Assembly: GCA_963921795.1 (NCBI GenBank) | Contig: OY997643.1 | Span: 16,489,753-16,553,752 of the forward strand | DNA length: 64,000 nucleotides | Direction: 5' to 3' | Source: Nannobrachium achirus | Lineage: Eukaryota; Chordata; Actinopteri; Myctophiformes; Myctophidae | Shown here: positions 34,422-47,524 of the stretch, piece after piece | Layout: each line of letters starts with the position of its first letter | Position numbering within the stretch: position 1 is the first letter of the stretch | Translations under genes and position numbers: made by a program | Notes under the pieces: generated by a model | What the model was told of the DNA's origin: nothing | Seen by the model: only the letters and a program-made list of their open reading frames with translations | The model's database searches: none

Positions 34422-34947
34422 TGTTAGATATGAATTATTATACCATAATTCTATGTTTGTGTATGAAGCTCATATGACCATATAAGGTTATATATTATGA
34501 ACTGAACTTACAGTATTAGAAGACCACATTTTGGTCGCATACTGTAGGTTCAGGCAAACTGATTACAGGTCATAATAACTTTGGTTGCCCCGACTGTAAT
34601 CATGTTTTGTTGCCCCGACTGTAATCATGATATACTGTATCTCACTGTGGAAAATTACCAACACTACGTGTCCCTTTCTTCCTGTTACTTCCTTGTTATG
34701 ATATGGGAACGAATCAATAAGTCCCACGATTCTTACTGTCATAAACTGTACTCTTTATATACTGTTCTCCTCCATCTTGGAGGAGAGAGAGATTTAGAAA
34801 GCTGCCCCTATGGTAGCTCACTGTTTGTCTCCTCTGTCTGACCCTCTCTAAATACAGCAATCTAAAAGATATAGTCCTTTGGTCTCTGTGTTTTATTTTA
34901 ACTATGGATTTATAGATCCATATTTATCTTTAATAATTTATCTAATA
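34422..34947 (+). repeat. 5' LTR
   Basis: It matches the 3' LTR with only scattered differences, concentrated near 34790-34860, which suggests a fairly recent insertion. It contains a TATA-like CTTTATATACTG. Confidence 0.85.
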
Positions 34948-37099
34948 ATAATGGTCCTTCTCGACTGGAAAAGCTGCGGTGCGTTTGACCAGCCAGGGGG
35001 GGACTTGAGGACCGGTACTGTACGGTCCTTCTCTCACCAGGGCTGGCCAAAACGCTCCGACACGCTTTAAAAGAACCAGGAAATCTCTACATTGCTGTAT
35101 TTTCAGACAAAGGATTTTATTCGGACAACAGTGTTATCTGAGTTTTGGATTAATGTGGAACCTGCGTGGACATCCGGGAGCAGCGGACCGTGTTGGACCG
35201 TCGGACACAAGAGGTTGGATACTCCCCCGGTCCTTGGCTGCACCTGGATCTCTACGCCTGGCAAATTCCTAAGTTGATTAAGATAAGTACATATTTACTT
35301 AGTCCCCGTAACGTGTCGTGTCTTTGAATTTTGAATTAACGATGTTAATGTAATGATAATTGAGATGATTTTGAATGATGTTCTCCCTCCGTTGGAGGAG
35401 TCGGAAAGCTCCTAATAATGTTTTGGTTTGACACGCGTCGTAAATTAACCCTTATCTGCTATAGATACAGAATGGTCGTAGAACTCTTTGTTTCATCTTA
35501 CAACGTTTCAGGGTGGAACGCGTACACCTTAAATCTATTTTTAACTATTTCCTGTTTGGTTTCTCTCCCTCTCATTGCCATGAGGAAGCAGAGACAAATA
35601 TTTTCAAACTTTAACTTTTTTCGGTACAGTGGTTTTTGTCATTATTTGTTTGTCTGGACCCTATGAAGGGTCATTATTTGTTTGGCTTATAACCTAGGGC
35701 GTGAGCTTTCTAGCCAGCCTGATTAAAACCGTGCTCCTTAGTCAGTTTGTGGTTATGGCTTATCTGGTCAGTCCTCCGTAAGTTCAGTGTCTGTTAGATC
35801 AATTTGCGGAATGTTTTGTGGAACAGCGACTCAGGCAGTCGGCTGTTTATTGTTATTTGTAACTGTATCGATTAATCTGTGTTTATTTGGGTCTCTCAGT
35901 TTCATGGCTTTGCGCCAAGCCATTGGAAAATGAGAAGCAATATTTTATCTTTGACTATGGACCAGTTCTGTTTTCTGTAATATTAAGTACTTTTAAGACG
36001 TTTTAAAATGTCTCTGAGAAATTAAAGTTAAGATTTAAGATTAAGAATAACTAACTCAAATTATTGATGTCTAAATTAATTTAAACTATTGTAACATTAA
36101 GATTTTAGAGCCTTCCATATGACTATGGTTGTGTTTACAGTATTGATAATTCCTGTTTACTCTATCTGTCCCTCACTCCCTTGCTGCAGTCGCGATGCAG
36201 GTGGGGGAGTCAGGAACATCTAAATTAATTTAATATGTTGTAACGTTAAGATTTTAAAACCTGTCGGAGGATTCTGGCTGTGTCATTTATTTGATGACTT
36301 CTCTGTGAGAATGAGTTTGTTGTACTGTATGTGTGCGTGCATGCATGTTCGTGTCAACGTGTGCGTGCCGTTCCAATACTGTATGTGTGAGTGCGGGCAT
36401 GCGCCCGTGTGTGCGTGAATGCGCTTTAAGCCCTTATCTCTTTTCATTCCTCCCCCACTCTTGTGTGAGTGCGTGCGTGAGCGTCCATGTGACTGATTCA
36501 TGCCTGCTGAGTGTGTGCGTCTGCTCTTGTATGACTGTGTGTAACCACCTGCCAGCCAAGGCCGCACTGTTTTTGTGTGTGATATCTGTTGTTTTGGGAA
36601 CACGAGAGTGTTTTGACCTCCTCTCTTAGTTTTCAACAACATTCTGATTGTTTACTGTCTAAAGTATTTTGCTGATGTTCTATCCTGTCTTGTTATGAAT
36701 ACATTTAAGAAAAACTTCATTACCCATAAATCTCTTGTTTTGAAACTTCCTGTACTCTGGTTACCATAACAACCTTTAGATTCCATTGCTGGGAAGGACA
36801 AAGTCACTTCCCCTTCTTTTCGCCTTGGGCGTCTTACTGGTACTAGACACAGTGTCTAGTAACTCACTATCCCTTCCTCACTGCTATACTGTATACATGT
36901 GTACAGTGTATGATTTAAAGCCCTTTTTATTGATTTAAATCATTTAAATTATTTATTTAACTTTAAATGTCACAACCTGTTGTAACATCAGAGGGGTGTG
37001 ATGTATCTTTTGTTTTTTCATTTTAACATTTTTAACATTGTTTTAATTTGGTTTTTCATTGATTTAAGATTTATTTGAAACTTAATTTGAAATATTTCT

Positions 37100-37380
37100 G
37101 TTTTATGGGCTGACGGAGATGGAGAGGAATGCAGAGTGTGGGGAAGGAATCGGGTCACCGAAAACAACCACGACTGAGGCGGGGTGCAGACGAACCACCA
37201 TCTGAGGCCAGGACAGTGCATGCCAATCCACCGCATCGGCACGAGTCAATCGTGCCTGGTCGGTGAGTTTCTGTTGCACTGTTGAAGTTATGCCATGTAG
37301 TACAAACGCTACCTGAAGTTCTGAATTAAATTGTTTTGGGAACAGTAAACTGGCCAAAGGTTTCGTCCCCCGTAGGAAAC
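37100..37380. other. GC-richer segment inside the LTR element
   Basis: It is open on the minus strand for 84 codons, but I recognise no retroelement domain. It could be decayed internal sequence of the element; no function is assigned. Confidence 0.25.
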
Positions 37381-37464
37381 ACCTGAAACACCTGAAGAAA
37401 GAAGAGACCCAGAAGAACCCACAACAACTGCATGTCCTCCTCCCTCACGTCTCTCCATGCCCCA

Positions 37465-37465
37465 C

Positions 37466-37502
<37 letters not shown>

Positions 37503-37548
37503 GTCATCATCATCGTCACCACCGTCATCATCGCCATCGTCATCCGAT
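37465..37548. repeat. (ATC)n trinucleotide repeat
   Basis: ATC/GTC units; the poly-Ser and poly-His open frames over it are artefacts. Confidence 0.95.
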
Positions 37549-38093
37549 CACTGGACTTATAGACTTTTTTTTAATTCATCTTTTATTACAGGTTTTCATT
37601 TTTCATTCTTTATTTTTATCTGTTTATTCAATTTTAATTCTGTCTTCATTCATCTGTAAAAAAACGATGAAATATTGTTATTTGGTGTCACATTTCTTTA
37701 ACTTTAAGGATTTATTACAGTTCCCTTTAAAAAAAAAATATTACAGTCCTTTTTGAAAATTTGAATTTCTAAATATTATTAAAGTCTTCATATTATTATT
37801 ATTATTATTATTACCCCTATCGTTAAATCGGTTCACGAAGCCGAGGTCCTAGGGCTGGTGTACACGACAAATTTCCAAACCCCACTGTGTGTTCCCTGGG
37901 GGCGTGAAAAATAAGGGGGTGGGCTCTACATGTCCTCTGGGACCCCATCTACGTATGGACACCACTTGTTCGCCCATCCGTCTTACGGATGCTTTTTTAT
38001 TCCATTTTATTTGTTTTAGGGTCCTATCTTGCAGTTCAAGCCTATTTCCACAGGGTGGCAGGCTACTTTCCCAACCTACTGGAGGTGAACATG

Positions 38094-38270
38094 CAGGGGC
38101 GTCAATTGGGTATGGCAAGCTATGGCAGCTGCCATACCTTGGCTACAGGGGGGAAATAATTAAATGTACTTTTCATCGTGCCTGTTGCTAAGGTATGGCA
38201 ACATGATTGGTGTCTTGCAAGACACCAGTCATGTTGCCATACCTTAGCCTTTCCTGAACTGACGCCGCTG
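38094..38270. mobile_element. Small hAT-like MITE inside the LTR element
   Basis: TGAACATG flanks both sides (38086-38093 and 38271-38278). Inverted ends CAGGGGCGTCAATT and AACTGACGCCGCTG. The interior is largely a palindrome (AAGGTATGGCAAC / GTTGCCATACCTT). Confidence 0.88.
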
Positions 38271-38457
38271 TGAACATGTGTACACAGCCAGCATATTAAT
38301 CAATGCCAAACTTTGCACACACACTCCTTGCCTGCCAATCCACAACCTCCACCCCTCCAGGGACCCCCAGGGCTTATCTCCCGATTAGGACACTTTCCAG
38401 CATAGTGACATGCAGAACAAACTGTCCATATAGTATGGTTTACATAAAAGTCAGTTG

Positions 38458-38583
<126 letters not shown>

Positions 38584-39152
38584 CATTTATTTATTTCATA
38601 AATATTTATCATCACAATTGGGTTTGTGGGGAGCCATCCCTGCTTCAAGCTGTCACAGCACGGCACCAACACTTCAAACTAGTTAAAAAACCCAATACAG
38701 CAGATCTACAAGCACCTCACAGATCTACAAGCACCTCGCACATGCCAGGGACAGAGTAGGTTGGCCTGCATAAGCCTTGCTGTCAACACACTATACTACA
38801 CCACTCAGGCCACCAAGCCAGGTGTGGTCAATTAGTGCCTTCTTTTGATCAGTGGCTTCTGCTTGATGAGTGGCACCAGTCTGTCTTTGTTCACTGGTCA
38901 GTCAAGTTCACTGGGAGAGAATATGTTTCAGATCAGTGCAAGTGTATTTGTTTTCCATTTGGACTTACTGTGTTTTGTTGGTACAGTATGCGTGCGACCA
39001 ACTAATATTTCTGATAATTCCAATTTGTTTGTTGTTTAATTAGCCGGATTGTGAATGCCCTGCATTTTTCTTTCATCTTTAGAACCACACGTGTGTAACA
39101 AAACAGAGTGGTGATCATTTGGTGTGGGTGAAGAGAAGAAAAACATTTCATT

Positions 39153-39262
39153 AAAGGAGTAGTTCACCCCCAAAGTGACTTTTTTTCTATTGAACTCAAG
39201 TCTCCATGGCGTGAGTAATACATTGAAAAAATAAGTCATTTTGGGGGTGAACTACTCCTTGA
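39153..39262. mobile_element. Short palindromic MITE
   Basis: AAGGAGTAGTTCACCCCCAAA and its complement bound a 110-bp unit, a type common in fish genomes. Confidence 0.8.
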
Positions 39263-39308
39263 ATGTCAGTTTTGTGGTGTTTTGACTGGACACCCTGAGG
39301 ATATTGCC

Positions 39309-39310
<2 letters not shown>

Positions 39311-39373
<63 letters not shown>

Positions 39374-39374
39374 G
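39311..39374. repeat. (CAGA)n tetranucleotide repeat
   Basis: About 16 units. Confidence 0.95.
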
Positions 39375-39429
39375 TAGGCAAGGCCTACAATTGTAGGCCT
39401 TGCATTTATTTGACTTGGTTCCAACAGAT

Positions 39430-39785
39430 GGCGAAAATAGCTAATCTTCAAGCTCACAATGCCTCACTGTTTGGACAAAGAGTTGAGGCGTTACATTTTG
39501 TAAAACACGGCCTTGTGAAAATAGCAGATCTACATGCTCACAACACCTCACAACGCAGGGCGGCGTGAGCATGTAGATCTGATATTTTCACAATTTCTGC
39601 CCCTAATATTTAATTTATCATTTTAAAAGTATTAAAAAGTCCTTAAATTGTCTCTTTAGAAATGTGCAGATAGCCTCTGTATACTGTTGAGTGGAAAAAC
39701 AATGTTTCACATTAAGCTAAACATTTGGGACCACCCAAGATCATTTGGAGACCCCTCTAGGGGTCCCATAGTTGAACCACTGACT
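39430..39785. mobile_element. hAT-like MITE fragment with hairpin
   Basis: It contains the hairpin module at about 39516-39592 and the GTTACATTTTGTAAAACACGG word shared with 424-680 and 55444-55917, ending GTTGAACCACTG. The 51-bp tail GGAGACCCCTCTAGGGGTCC...GGGGAGTA is tandemly repeated (39746 and 39798). Confidence 0.65.
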
Positions 39786-40665
39786 TATAAGGGGAGTATG
39801 GAGACCCCTCTAGGGGTCCCATAGTTGAACCACTGACTTATAAGGGGAGTATATGAGGCTGGATCCGTCTGGAACACTGCACTAGGCTCTCGCCAGCTCT
39901 GTAGCTCTCCACACTTGAACAGTTGTGTCCTTAAATTCAATTATAATAATTAACCCCTGTATATACGGGCAATAGTTTTACATGACTTTGTGTACACAGC
40001 CAATAGTTTTACATGAACATGTTCAGGCTTTAGTACTGTACTGTCTCGTGTAGCCCAACAGAGCCCATCACAGCACAACACGGCCCACCAGAGCCCAATA
40101 CAGCCTACCAGAGCCCAATAGACTCCAGCAAACCTAAGTCCAGCCCAGTCCTGCCCAATAGGAGTATAGACCAGGGAAGGGGGGTAGTTAGATGACTCCA
40201 CCAGGCCATTACTGTCCAGATCTGGCTTGAATAGGCCAGACCAGGGTAGACAGGACTGCACCAGACTCCACCAGGCTGCTCCAGCCAGCTCTGTAGATCC
40301 TTGCACATGCGATTAACCACTGTGTACACGGGCAATAGTTTTAAGTTTTACATGAACCCTCAGAGGGACACTGTGGGCTTATCAAGTGGTCCATGGCCGG
40401 TTCTCAAAGTGAGGTAGGGGGGCCCACAGTGTCCCTCTGAGGGGACACGGCACAGACCGTGTACACGAAGGGCAGGAGCAAGTGTTCAAGTCCCATAGAA
40501 TCTATGGGAAATGTACGAAGTCGTGTACAAAGTCACCGGTTGGTACACGAGCCATAGTTTTTTCCATTGTAGCTCCCTACAGTGTACACGACTTTGATTA
40601 TTACCCTGATAAAATGTTTAATGTGGAGGTCATATGAACCTCATACAAAAATTAAAAGGGTAGAT

Positions 40666-41192
40666 TGTTAGATATGAATTATTATACCATAATTCTATGT
40701 TTGTTTATGAAGCTCATATGACCATATAAGGTTATATATTATGAACTGAACTTACAGTATTAGAAGACCACATTTTGGTCGCATACTGTAGGTTCAGGCA
40801 AACTGATTACAGGTCATAATAACTTTGGTTGCCCCGACTGTAATCATGTTTTGTTGCCCCGACTGTAATCATGATATACTGTATCTCACTGTGGAAAATT
40901 ACCAACACTACGTGTCCCTTTCTTCCTGTTACTTCCTTGTTATGATATGGGAACGAATCAATAAGTCCCACGATTCTTACTGTCATAAACTGTACTCTTT
41001 ATATACTGTTCTCCTCCATCTTGGAGGAGAGAGAGAATTATCAAGCTGCCGCTATGGTACGCTCACTGTTTGTCTCCTCTGTCTGACTCCTCTCAAATAC
41101 AACAATCTAAAAGATATAGTCCTTTGGTCTCTGTGTTTTATTTTAACTATGGATTTATAGATCCATATTTATCTTTAATAATTTATCTAATA
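40666..41192 (+). repeat. 3' LTR
   Basis: Direct repeat of 34422-34947, followed by the CATTC target duplication. Confidence 0.85.
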
Positions 41193-41689
41193 CATTCCTA
41201 CGTGCCCCTCCTCCTGTTTTTTGACAGAAATGTTCATAAATGATACTTTATGAACGATTCAAAATAAAATGTGTTTTTCTGTTGCTACATTCTTGATTAT
41301 TAATTGCAATATTTGAAGTGGAAATAGTAGCCCTTATGCCGTAATTTGGCAGCATGTGCTCGTCACAGACTTCACAGACATCACAGACCACATGCTTCTC
41401 GCTGACTGCTCCAACCTGCAAGTGCATCAGAGCAGGAAACCTGTCGGTGCAGCCCCTTGCTGTCAAAGCATAGATTTAAATTACTACTATTTGTCACATA
41501 CAGTGCTGTATGCAAGATTTGTTCTCCGCATTGGAGCGGTGAGCTCAGCCGTGCCGTGCTCGGGAAATCAATAGTGGTGAGTGCCAAGCAGGGAGGTCCC
41601 ATTTTTACTGTCTTTGGTATGACCGGCCGGGGTGCCATGTTTTCTTTAGCCTTTCACGGCAATCGGACTCTGCATTCATGATTTGAGGC

Positions 41690-42240
41690 ATTTTGTTCCA
41701 AAAATGTGTTTAGCAAAAGTCAACCTGCTGGTGGCGCTATAACAGGCCAATGTGAAATAGGTGGCATTTGTTCCTCGACCTAGTGGGAATGTGCGTGCAA
41801 AATGTCACACAAATCGCACGCTGCGTTCATGATTTGCCGCATTTTCTTCAAAATGGACCAATCCTGCTAACTTTGGAAGCCAATCTTTGCCAATCAGGAT
41901 GGAATATGGAAAATCGGACAGATCCACGTTGATCACATGACTGTAGAGATGGAGACTTGCCTGAGTTTTGGACAAAATCTGTAGTAGGCTAGTACTGTCA
42001 AAAATGTGTTTTGTAAAGATCGGCCTCATGGTGGCGCTAGAACATGCCCATGTGAAAGATGTGGGGCAGACATTCTTAATTGGCATCCAGGGAGTGTGCA
42101 GTGTGCGTGGCTGTGGGCACAGTTTGGCAATTGGCAGCGACCGGGCCAACAGTGCCGGAGATTAGCTGTCACAGACAGAAGGATGGACGGACGGACGGAC
42201 GGACGCCGGACACATGGACACACGGACAGACAGGGGTGAA
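41690..42240. repeat. Dispersed GTGGCGCTA-containing repeat
   Basis: Two diverged units (near 41700 and 42000) with AAAAATGTGTTT followed by GGTGGCGCTA, ending in a GGAC microsatellite. The same words make the 130-bp array at 60346-61035. Confidence 0.6.
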
Positions 42241-42284
42241 AACATAGTCTTCCACATGCCTTCGGCCTGGCGGAGACAATCAAC

Positions 42285-42620
42285 TTTTGTAAATGTAGGC
42301 TACAGTACCTGTATGTTAATCCTCGCAAAAAAAAAGGGGGTTATTTTCAAAATTTTGAAAATAAATATTTTTTCTAAAACATCTTACAATTCAAAAATAG
42401 TGTAAATAGGTGATCAACAACACATCTTCCTGCTAAAAGTACATGGGGATCTACTCTTTGTTTTCTTTTTTTACAAATCGCAAACCCCATAACACGATAA
42501 TGAGATTATAATAACCTGTCATGGTCATCAGGGTGGTTATGAGGTGATGAGGTAACATGGTTGGAGCTGCAGGGGCTTACGGCCAGGGCTTAGTGTGGTT
42601 ATTATTATGACAACGTGTCG
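42285..42620. repeat. Dispersed duplicate of a pde6-intron segment (copy 1)
   Basis: It shares long words with 47525-47905: GATAATGAGATTATAATAA, GTTATGAGGTGATGAGGTAA and CATGGTTGGAGCTGCAGGGG. It could be an unrecognised transposon or a local segmental duplication. Confidence 0.7.
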
Positions 42621-42759
42621 AAAGGCATTGTGAATTTCTTTCACCATCGTAAAAACTGCATCAGGACGCGGAGCATATGTCGATATTGCGAAATAACATT
42701 TGTTCGACGTTCCATTTGTTCAACATGGGTGAATGTTAACCTAGCCGACGCTGGTAAAT

Positions 42760-42862
42760 GTTAACCTACTATGCCTAAACCTAACCCAAACCCTAACCCT
42801 AACCTCACTAAAAAATATGTCTAAACCGAACCCTAAAACCTAACCCTAACCCTAACTAATGA
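42760..42862 (+). repeat. Degenerate interstitial telomeric repeat
   Basis: CCCTAA-type units: CCTAACCCAAACCCTAACCC at 42780 and a second run near 42832-42858, separated by degraded units (CTAAACC). This is the C-rich strand of the vertebrate telomere hexamer. Confidence 0.85.
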
Positions 42863-42971
42863 CACGTAGAAATAGCGAGAATTGCCCAACTGCATCATGG
42901 TCTGGAGACGTAGAGGGCACTTTTTACAGACGGGTAAAAGAGCGGGGGCTCGAGCCCCGTTTGATGTCTAT

Positions 42972-43514
42972 AGGCGCTTTTCCACTGCAAGGTGGAACCA
43001 GAACTTTCAGGAACCAGAACCTATTTTTTTGGTTCTGGTTTTGTTTCCATTGCGAACGGCCCGGTTCCAGACAAGGTTCCTGGAACCTCCTGGAACCTTT
43101 TTTAGGTCCTGCTCCTGATGTAGAACTAAACTTGAGTTCTGGGAACCTATGGGCGGGGCTAGCAGCGCTCCTGCTCTCGATTGGTCGAGCGGAGGTAACG
43201 ACACCGAGGAGAACGGGGAGAAATCTCTCACAACACAACAGCGTCATTTTTAAAATCCTATTCCGACAGACAGAAACACAGAAACACTATGGACGCGACG
43301 CCATATCCAGAAGGAGGATTTTCAAACGAATTCCGTCGCCGTCGTCTTTCTGAAATGAGTGTCGAGTGCACAAGCAGACAGACACGGTGCCAAGCAAAAA
43401 TAAAGAAAATGTACGTCGATAGACAGACAACAAACTACGGTGGAGATACGCATCTCTACATTCGCCCGTCCATTGGTGACTCCCGAGTCGCGAGGCAGCA
43501 GCCGAGCCGTGCTG

Positions 43515-43553
<39 letters not shown>

Positions 43554-43916
43554 AGGGAGACGCTTTTTTTCCTCCCTAGAGCAAAGGCAGCGTACCGACC
43601 AAACGCTCAGTCAGCAGCTTGTTTGAACGTTCTATTGTTTTTTTATTTTTTAATTCAGAAAGTAGTAACTAATAATATACGTATTTACATACAGCTGTTA
43701 TTTTAGATTTTAGATTCCCGAATGTGCTGCTGTTAAAATGACCAGCTGTTTTGTCTCAGCCAAATCAGGCTGACCAGTGGAGCTTCCCGGTTGGGTCTGG
43801 TTATATGGAAACAAAAGCAGAACTTGGTTCTGGAACTTCACAGGTTCTTGAAAGTTCTTGGTTCTGGAAAGTTCTGGTTCTGGTTCTGGCTTGGCCCTGC
43901 AGTGGAAATGCGCCTT
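42972..43916. mobile_element. TIR element (GGCGCTTTTCCACTGCA family)
   Basis: GGCGCTTTTCCACTGCA at the left and TGCAGTGGAAATGCGCC at the right are inverted; subterminal GGTTCTGG/CCAGAACC words repeat many times. The middle (43289-43517) is open but shows no transposase motif that I recognise; a GT microsatellite lies at 43518-43551. Confidence 0.8.
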
Positions 43917-44344
43917 ATGTGTGCACTGAGCCTGACATGGCACATGGTATAACAACCCTGAAATGTAGAATAACTAATTTAGCTGATTTGGGAGTGGTGA
44001 CCACTGTGGTGCAGCTGTACGAATGCAGAGAGGCTTCTTCTTCTCTTTAAGTGTTTTTATTCCAACAAAGAGTTTCTTAATTGCAGTCCCATGTATGCAA
44101 ATAAGTGAGAGAATCCAAAAATACGATCGAAACAAGCGAATAATGTCCAAACAGGTCTCATAACGCTCCTCACTCTTCATGCTGCACACAGACTGAGCTG
44201 ACGGCCCAACCAGTCCCTCTCTGAAACACAATTATCAATAAGTGCAAAACATATTAAATAGAATGTTCTTCATCACAAACGCCATGGGGACACACATAGA
44301 GAGGCATCATTTCAGAAAGAAACAAGTTACCACAGCCACATTTA

Positions 44345-44530
44345 TTTTTTATTTTATTGTTTTTATTAGATTTATTTTGGGCTTTTCGGCCCTGACAGGA
44401 AATGGGAGAGAAATGGGGGAGTGACAAGCAGCTAAGGTTGTAAGGATCGGGATTCGAACCAGCTACACGCTGTCATGCATCAGAGCCTATGTGGTATGCG
44501 CCTGGACCGGTAGGCCAGCAGGCTCCCCGA
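44345..44530 (-). mobile_element. tRNA-derived SINE fragment, minus orientation
   Basis: The complement contains CTGGTTCGAATCCCGATCC (a B box) downstream of a CTGCTGGCCTACCGGT-type head. It has no intact tRNA cloverleaf. Confidence 0.65.
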
Positions 44531-44904
44531 CCAATTTCCAAACTAGTGAACATTCTGGATCCACAAGCTCTCAAGTGATGTGTTGAGAGCTTGTAGATCA
44601 AATATTTTCGCTACTTGTCTGGTGGCCCGAAAAGATGTTGGAAATGTTTGCCTATAAAATAAATGACATTCCCAAAGTTGGGATGCCACGTTGAAAGTGG
44701 TTCATGGTTGCATACACTAACAATGCTTTCATAGCACGGGTCACATGCAGATCGATGGACGGGCATCGATTGCAATGAAATCAGATTAATCTGCAAAAAC
44801 AAGATGATGACGACACATAAGTGAATTTGAGGTTAAACGTGAAAGTCAGTGGGAGGCCATTGCCATCCCATGATGCCCCAAATGACGCCTCTATCCTGCA
44901 TAGC

Positions 44905-45452
44905 TTAAAGGGATATTCCACTTTCAACAGGGAAACAGTGGAAGGGCTTCTCTCCCCACACACACCCATTGTAACTTCAAACTCCATTTTAACCATGACA
45001 GATTCATTAAAAACACCCATTATTCTTTTCTGATGACTCATACTACCCTGCTAATACGTGAGCAGGCCGTGTTTTATCCATAACTGTTTTCATTTATTTT
45101 TAATAATTATTTGGGAAAATGGAAAAAATGAAATACAAAAAATAATTATTAAAAATAAATGAAAATTTCTATTGAAAAAACACGGCCTGCTCACGTATTA
45201 GGAGGGTATTATGCATGAGTCACCAGAAAAAAATAATGGGTGTTTTTAATGAATCTATCATGGTTAAAATGAAGTTTGAAGCTACAATGGGTGTGTGTGG
45301 GGAGAGGCCCTGGGCCTGGAGGGCCTGGTAACATTTACATCAAATATCTAAATATTGAATCAAGCAAATTAAAAACTGTTCAGGGTGTTCATAAAAGCCT
45401 GATTAGACGATAAAATTACCAAAAGTTTTTTGAAAGTGAAATATCCCTTTAA
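44905..45452. mobile_element. TTAA-flanked fold-back element
   Basis: Arms of about 150-180 bp (left AAAGGGATATTCCACTTTC, right its relative GTGAAATATCCCTTT) with TTAA at each end and a small inner palindrome near 45085-45185. Confidence 0.82.
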
Positions 45453-46020
45453 GGCAAGACACACATTTTAACAAAAATCTTTTAAAACATTTTGAGATGG
45501 GGGTCCCCTGGCCAAAATACATATCATTTTGGGGGTCCTTGACATGACAAAGTTTGAGAACCACTGATGGGCCTGTATATATTCCTCTTTTTATTGTGCC
45601 TTGCTCTTTTTTTTTACTGTACACAACAGTACTTTTTCATTTTCATATACTTCTCTGTAACTGCTGTGCTGCCTCTGGGTGACTGATTTTCCCCCTTGGG
45701 ATAATAAAGGTATCTATGTATAGGCCGATTCTACAAATGTCTTTTTCTGAAAAAAACGTATGTTGCTACATCAGTCCAGCTCCCTGTGAACATAATGACC
45801 GTGGGAACATCGTGGTGACTTTTGATCCAATTTTCTCCAGCTCTCACTTAGGAATTAGTGTCCGACAGACACAGGGACACAGAGACAGACGAGGGACAAA
45901 GACAGCTTAGCGTAGCTGCCTTGTGCACCTGGCTGGCAGACGTGCCAGACTACAGCTACTTTACCCTATTACATATACTGTACTCTGATGACTTAACCTC
46001 AGTGTCATAAGCACATCCAG

Positions 46021-46102
46021 TAATCCATCCTCCACTCATTATGACATGTTTGTTTATGGTTTTGTGGGATTATAACCAGATTATAACCAGCAGGTATATA
46101 AG
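46021..46102 (+). promoter_or_regulatory. Candidate photoreceptor promoter of the pde6 gamma gene
   Basis: TATATAAG at 46095-46102 lies about 30 bp before the likely transcription start. TAATCC (46021-46026), GGATTA (46067-46072) and AGATTA (46078-46083) are CRX/OTX-type sites; the last two fall in an 11-bp tandem repeat GATTATAACCA. Such homeodomain sites are typical of rod and cone genes. No expression evidence is available from sequence. Confidence 0.55.
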
Positions 46103-46124
46103 GAAGTCAACGACAGAGCGGGCC

Positions 46125-46235
46125 AAAGATCAGACTAGAGAGACTGCAAGAAGAAAGAGACACCATCTCTTTGTCTTGCACTCTTCTTTTTCTTCTTGGT
46201 TCTCCACCTCCAGACAACCCCACAACCAATCACAG
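46125..46235 (+). other. Non-coding exon 1 of the pde6 gamma gene
   Basis: It starts about 30 bp after the TATA box and ends at AATCACAG|GTAAGACC. It holds no useful ATG. Mammalian PDE6G/PDE6H also begin with a non-coding exon, and the next acceptor (49445) is 2 nt before the ATG, so a leader exon is required. The start is estimated. Confidence 0.55.
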
Positions 46236-46529
46236 GTAAGACCGTCTCTTATTAACTCAAGATGAAGGCTTGTTATTCTATTATGATTATGATTATTATG
46301 ATCATTATGATTATTATTATTATTATTATAAGCATTAGTTTGTTAGTTTGAGTTTTCATGCAATGATTACAAAATGTCGAGTGTGCAACATTTTGGCACC
46401 AACTTTTGGATGACTTTTGGATGATTTTGTCCCTTATGTTTACCAAAGAGCTTGAGAGATGTGGAGACCATTTTATTTTACCCAAAAAAATATCACTTAG
46501 AGCAGCTTAAATTGCAAAAATAGGCTAGT

Positions 46530-47477
46530 AGAGAACGGGGTAAGATTAAGCACTTTTTTCTTATGTTGCCCTGCAAGCAAGAAAAAAGTGAGATGGCAGT
46601 AAATTCAAAACATCTAGATATATTTCAGGATGTCTGCTATCATTTGAAATTATAAGTAAGTGTCAATGACAAAGGACCATAACAATATGACTTGTAAAAA
46701 AAAGTGGTCATGTGGTTCAACTTGCCCCAGGTGATGGGTAAGTTGATCCAAGTAAAGGGGTAAGTTGACCCACGTGATATTATAAACTTTAACAGTTTAA
46801 ACTTGAACAAAGAATGTATTTACTTATCAGAAATATTTTAATAACACATTTCCCTTTTGCAAATAATCTTATTTCCTTTCTTAGTTATTTAAACCGTAAG
46901 AAAAACTATTAAAACAAATTAAATAAAGTTTGTTATTCAGAACCTTTTAATATTTGCAATTATTAATATAATATTAAAAACTTCTCTTAAATATGTGTAT
47001 TCATCAAAATGAAAGATCATTCAGCATAATTTGAGTAGCAAAGACCTAATAAAAAAATATGAATGGTGATTCACATAGTTCGATTTACCCCAAGGCATTT
47101 GGTTCATCTTGCCCCACGGCCACCATTTTGACAAAACCTGCTTAATGCTTAAGGCTGATCTCTAGCTAAATGATTCACATAGTTTTATACATTGGGATTT
47201 CACCAACATGCATGATAATATAAGTTTAGACCTGGGTACATTTGCTTTAAAAATCATTATACCATAAAAGTGAAAAATTTACTTTGACCGGCAAAAAATT
47301 GTTTTGTGTATAAAGAAATATGCTTTCCACTTTGCCCATGTGTCTGTCAACTCCACAACCAGGTGGAAATGATGTTTGTGTTCTTATTGTAAGGTCAACT
47401 GACAACTCATGTGTATAGTTTTAAAGATAAAGGGGGTGGTTCATCTTACCCAGCGGTTCATCTTACCCCGTTCTCCC
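46530..47477. mobile_element. TIR transposon-derived element in pde6 intron 1
   Basis: GAGAACGGGGTAAGATTAAG at the left and CATCTTACCCCGTTCTC at the right are inverted. GGGTAAGTTGA / TCATCTTACCC words recur inside. It is AT-rich without an open transposase frame. Confidence 0.82.
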
Positions 47478-47524
47478 CTGAATAGTGAAATGTAGATCGA
47501 TATAGGCTTGAACATAAAAGATAA

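Noticed and set aside
37103..37357. gag-like protein on the minus strand inside the LTR element
   Set aside because: The orientation opposes the PBS/purine-tract polarity and no gag motif such as a CCHC knuckle is visible.
43289..43552. Transposase fragment in the GGCGCTTTTCC element
   Set aside because: The frame is arginine-rich but shows no catalytic or DNA-binding motif and runs into a GT microsatellite.
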